Assembly: GCA_031261015.1 (NCBI GenBank)
Contig: JAISKG010000193.1
Location: 1 to 5,979 of the forward strand
Direction of reading: 5' to 3'
DNA: 5,979 nucleotides
DNA from: Dysgonamonadaceae bacterium
GTDB lineage: Bacteria > Bacteroidota > Bacteroidia > Bacteroidales > Azobacteroidaceae
Every line of letters begins with the position of its first letter. Position 1 is the stretch's first letter. The position numbers and the translations under genes are program-made. The notes beneath the pieces were generated by a model. The model worked only from the letters and a program-made list of their open reading frames with translations. It did not search any database and was not told the origin of the DNA. Shown in pieces: positions 5,934 to 5,979 of the stretch.

Positions 5934-5950
5934 GCCGGCCTCCGGCCGGT
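5934..5950. repeat. REP-like GC hairpin GCCGGCC-TCC-GGCCGGT
   Basis: A 6-bp perfect stem plus a terminal G-T pair around the same TCC loop as the neighbouring hairpin 8 bp away. It is followed by ATAAACCCCA, resembling the ATAAACCCA at 5615-5623 next to the other palindrome cluster, so both clusters may derive from one repeat family. Confidence 0.7.
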
Positions 5951-5979
5951 ATAAACCCCACTCTGATAACAATCCCATT

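Overview
The window looks like chromosomal DNA from a member of the Bacteroidota, probably an uncultured or little-studied lineage. Four things point there: two good matches to the Bacteroidota -7 promoter box (TAnnTTTG), weak or absent Shine-Dalgarno sequences, a DUF4421-type envelope protein, and short repeats (TTTCAAC heptamers, GTCCC-GCA-GGGAC palindromes) that are familiar from that phylum. All convincing genes lie on the minus strand, so the window reads right to left.

Layout in the order of transcription. (1) Positions 5979-5540 are a mobile-element graveyard. They hold two GC-rich hairpins, the C-terminal remnant of a REP-associated/IS200-like (Y1, HUH-superfamily) transposase, and a cluster of three palindromes, two of which belong to a 25-bp direct repeat. 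(2) Positions 5535-5368 encode the first ~55 residues of a histidine phosphatase (RHADR motif) and then stop; this is a broken gene too short for usual ORF cut-offs. (3) Positions 5215-1691 are a compact four-gene cluster, probably one operon: an SPFH protein with a C-terminal SHOCT-like tail, a 79-residue two-helix membrane protein, a zinc-ribbon/one-TM/large beta-rich domain protein, and an exported DUF4421 protein. Gaps between stops and preferred starts are 4, 23 and 18 bp. A -7 box sits just upstream of the SPFH start. (4) Positions 1690-1511 are an intergenic stretch with a large imperfect palindrome (a dispersed-repeat type, possibly acting as terminator) and a promoter. (5) Positions 1510-1 hold the N-terminal 503 codons of pheT (phenylalanyl-tRNA synthetase beta subunit), which runs off the left edge.

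The two most notable points are these. The SPFH/2TM/zinc-ribbon/DUF4421 cluster spans cytosol, inner membrane and probably outer membrane, and could be an envelope-associated module recalling Firmicute SPFH-plus-zinc-ribbon stress operons; this is inference. Second, an inverted array of eight 7-bp repeats sits in frame inside pheT and encodes a low-complexity insert in an interdomain linker.
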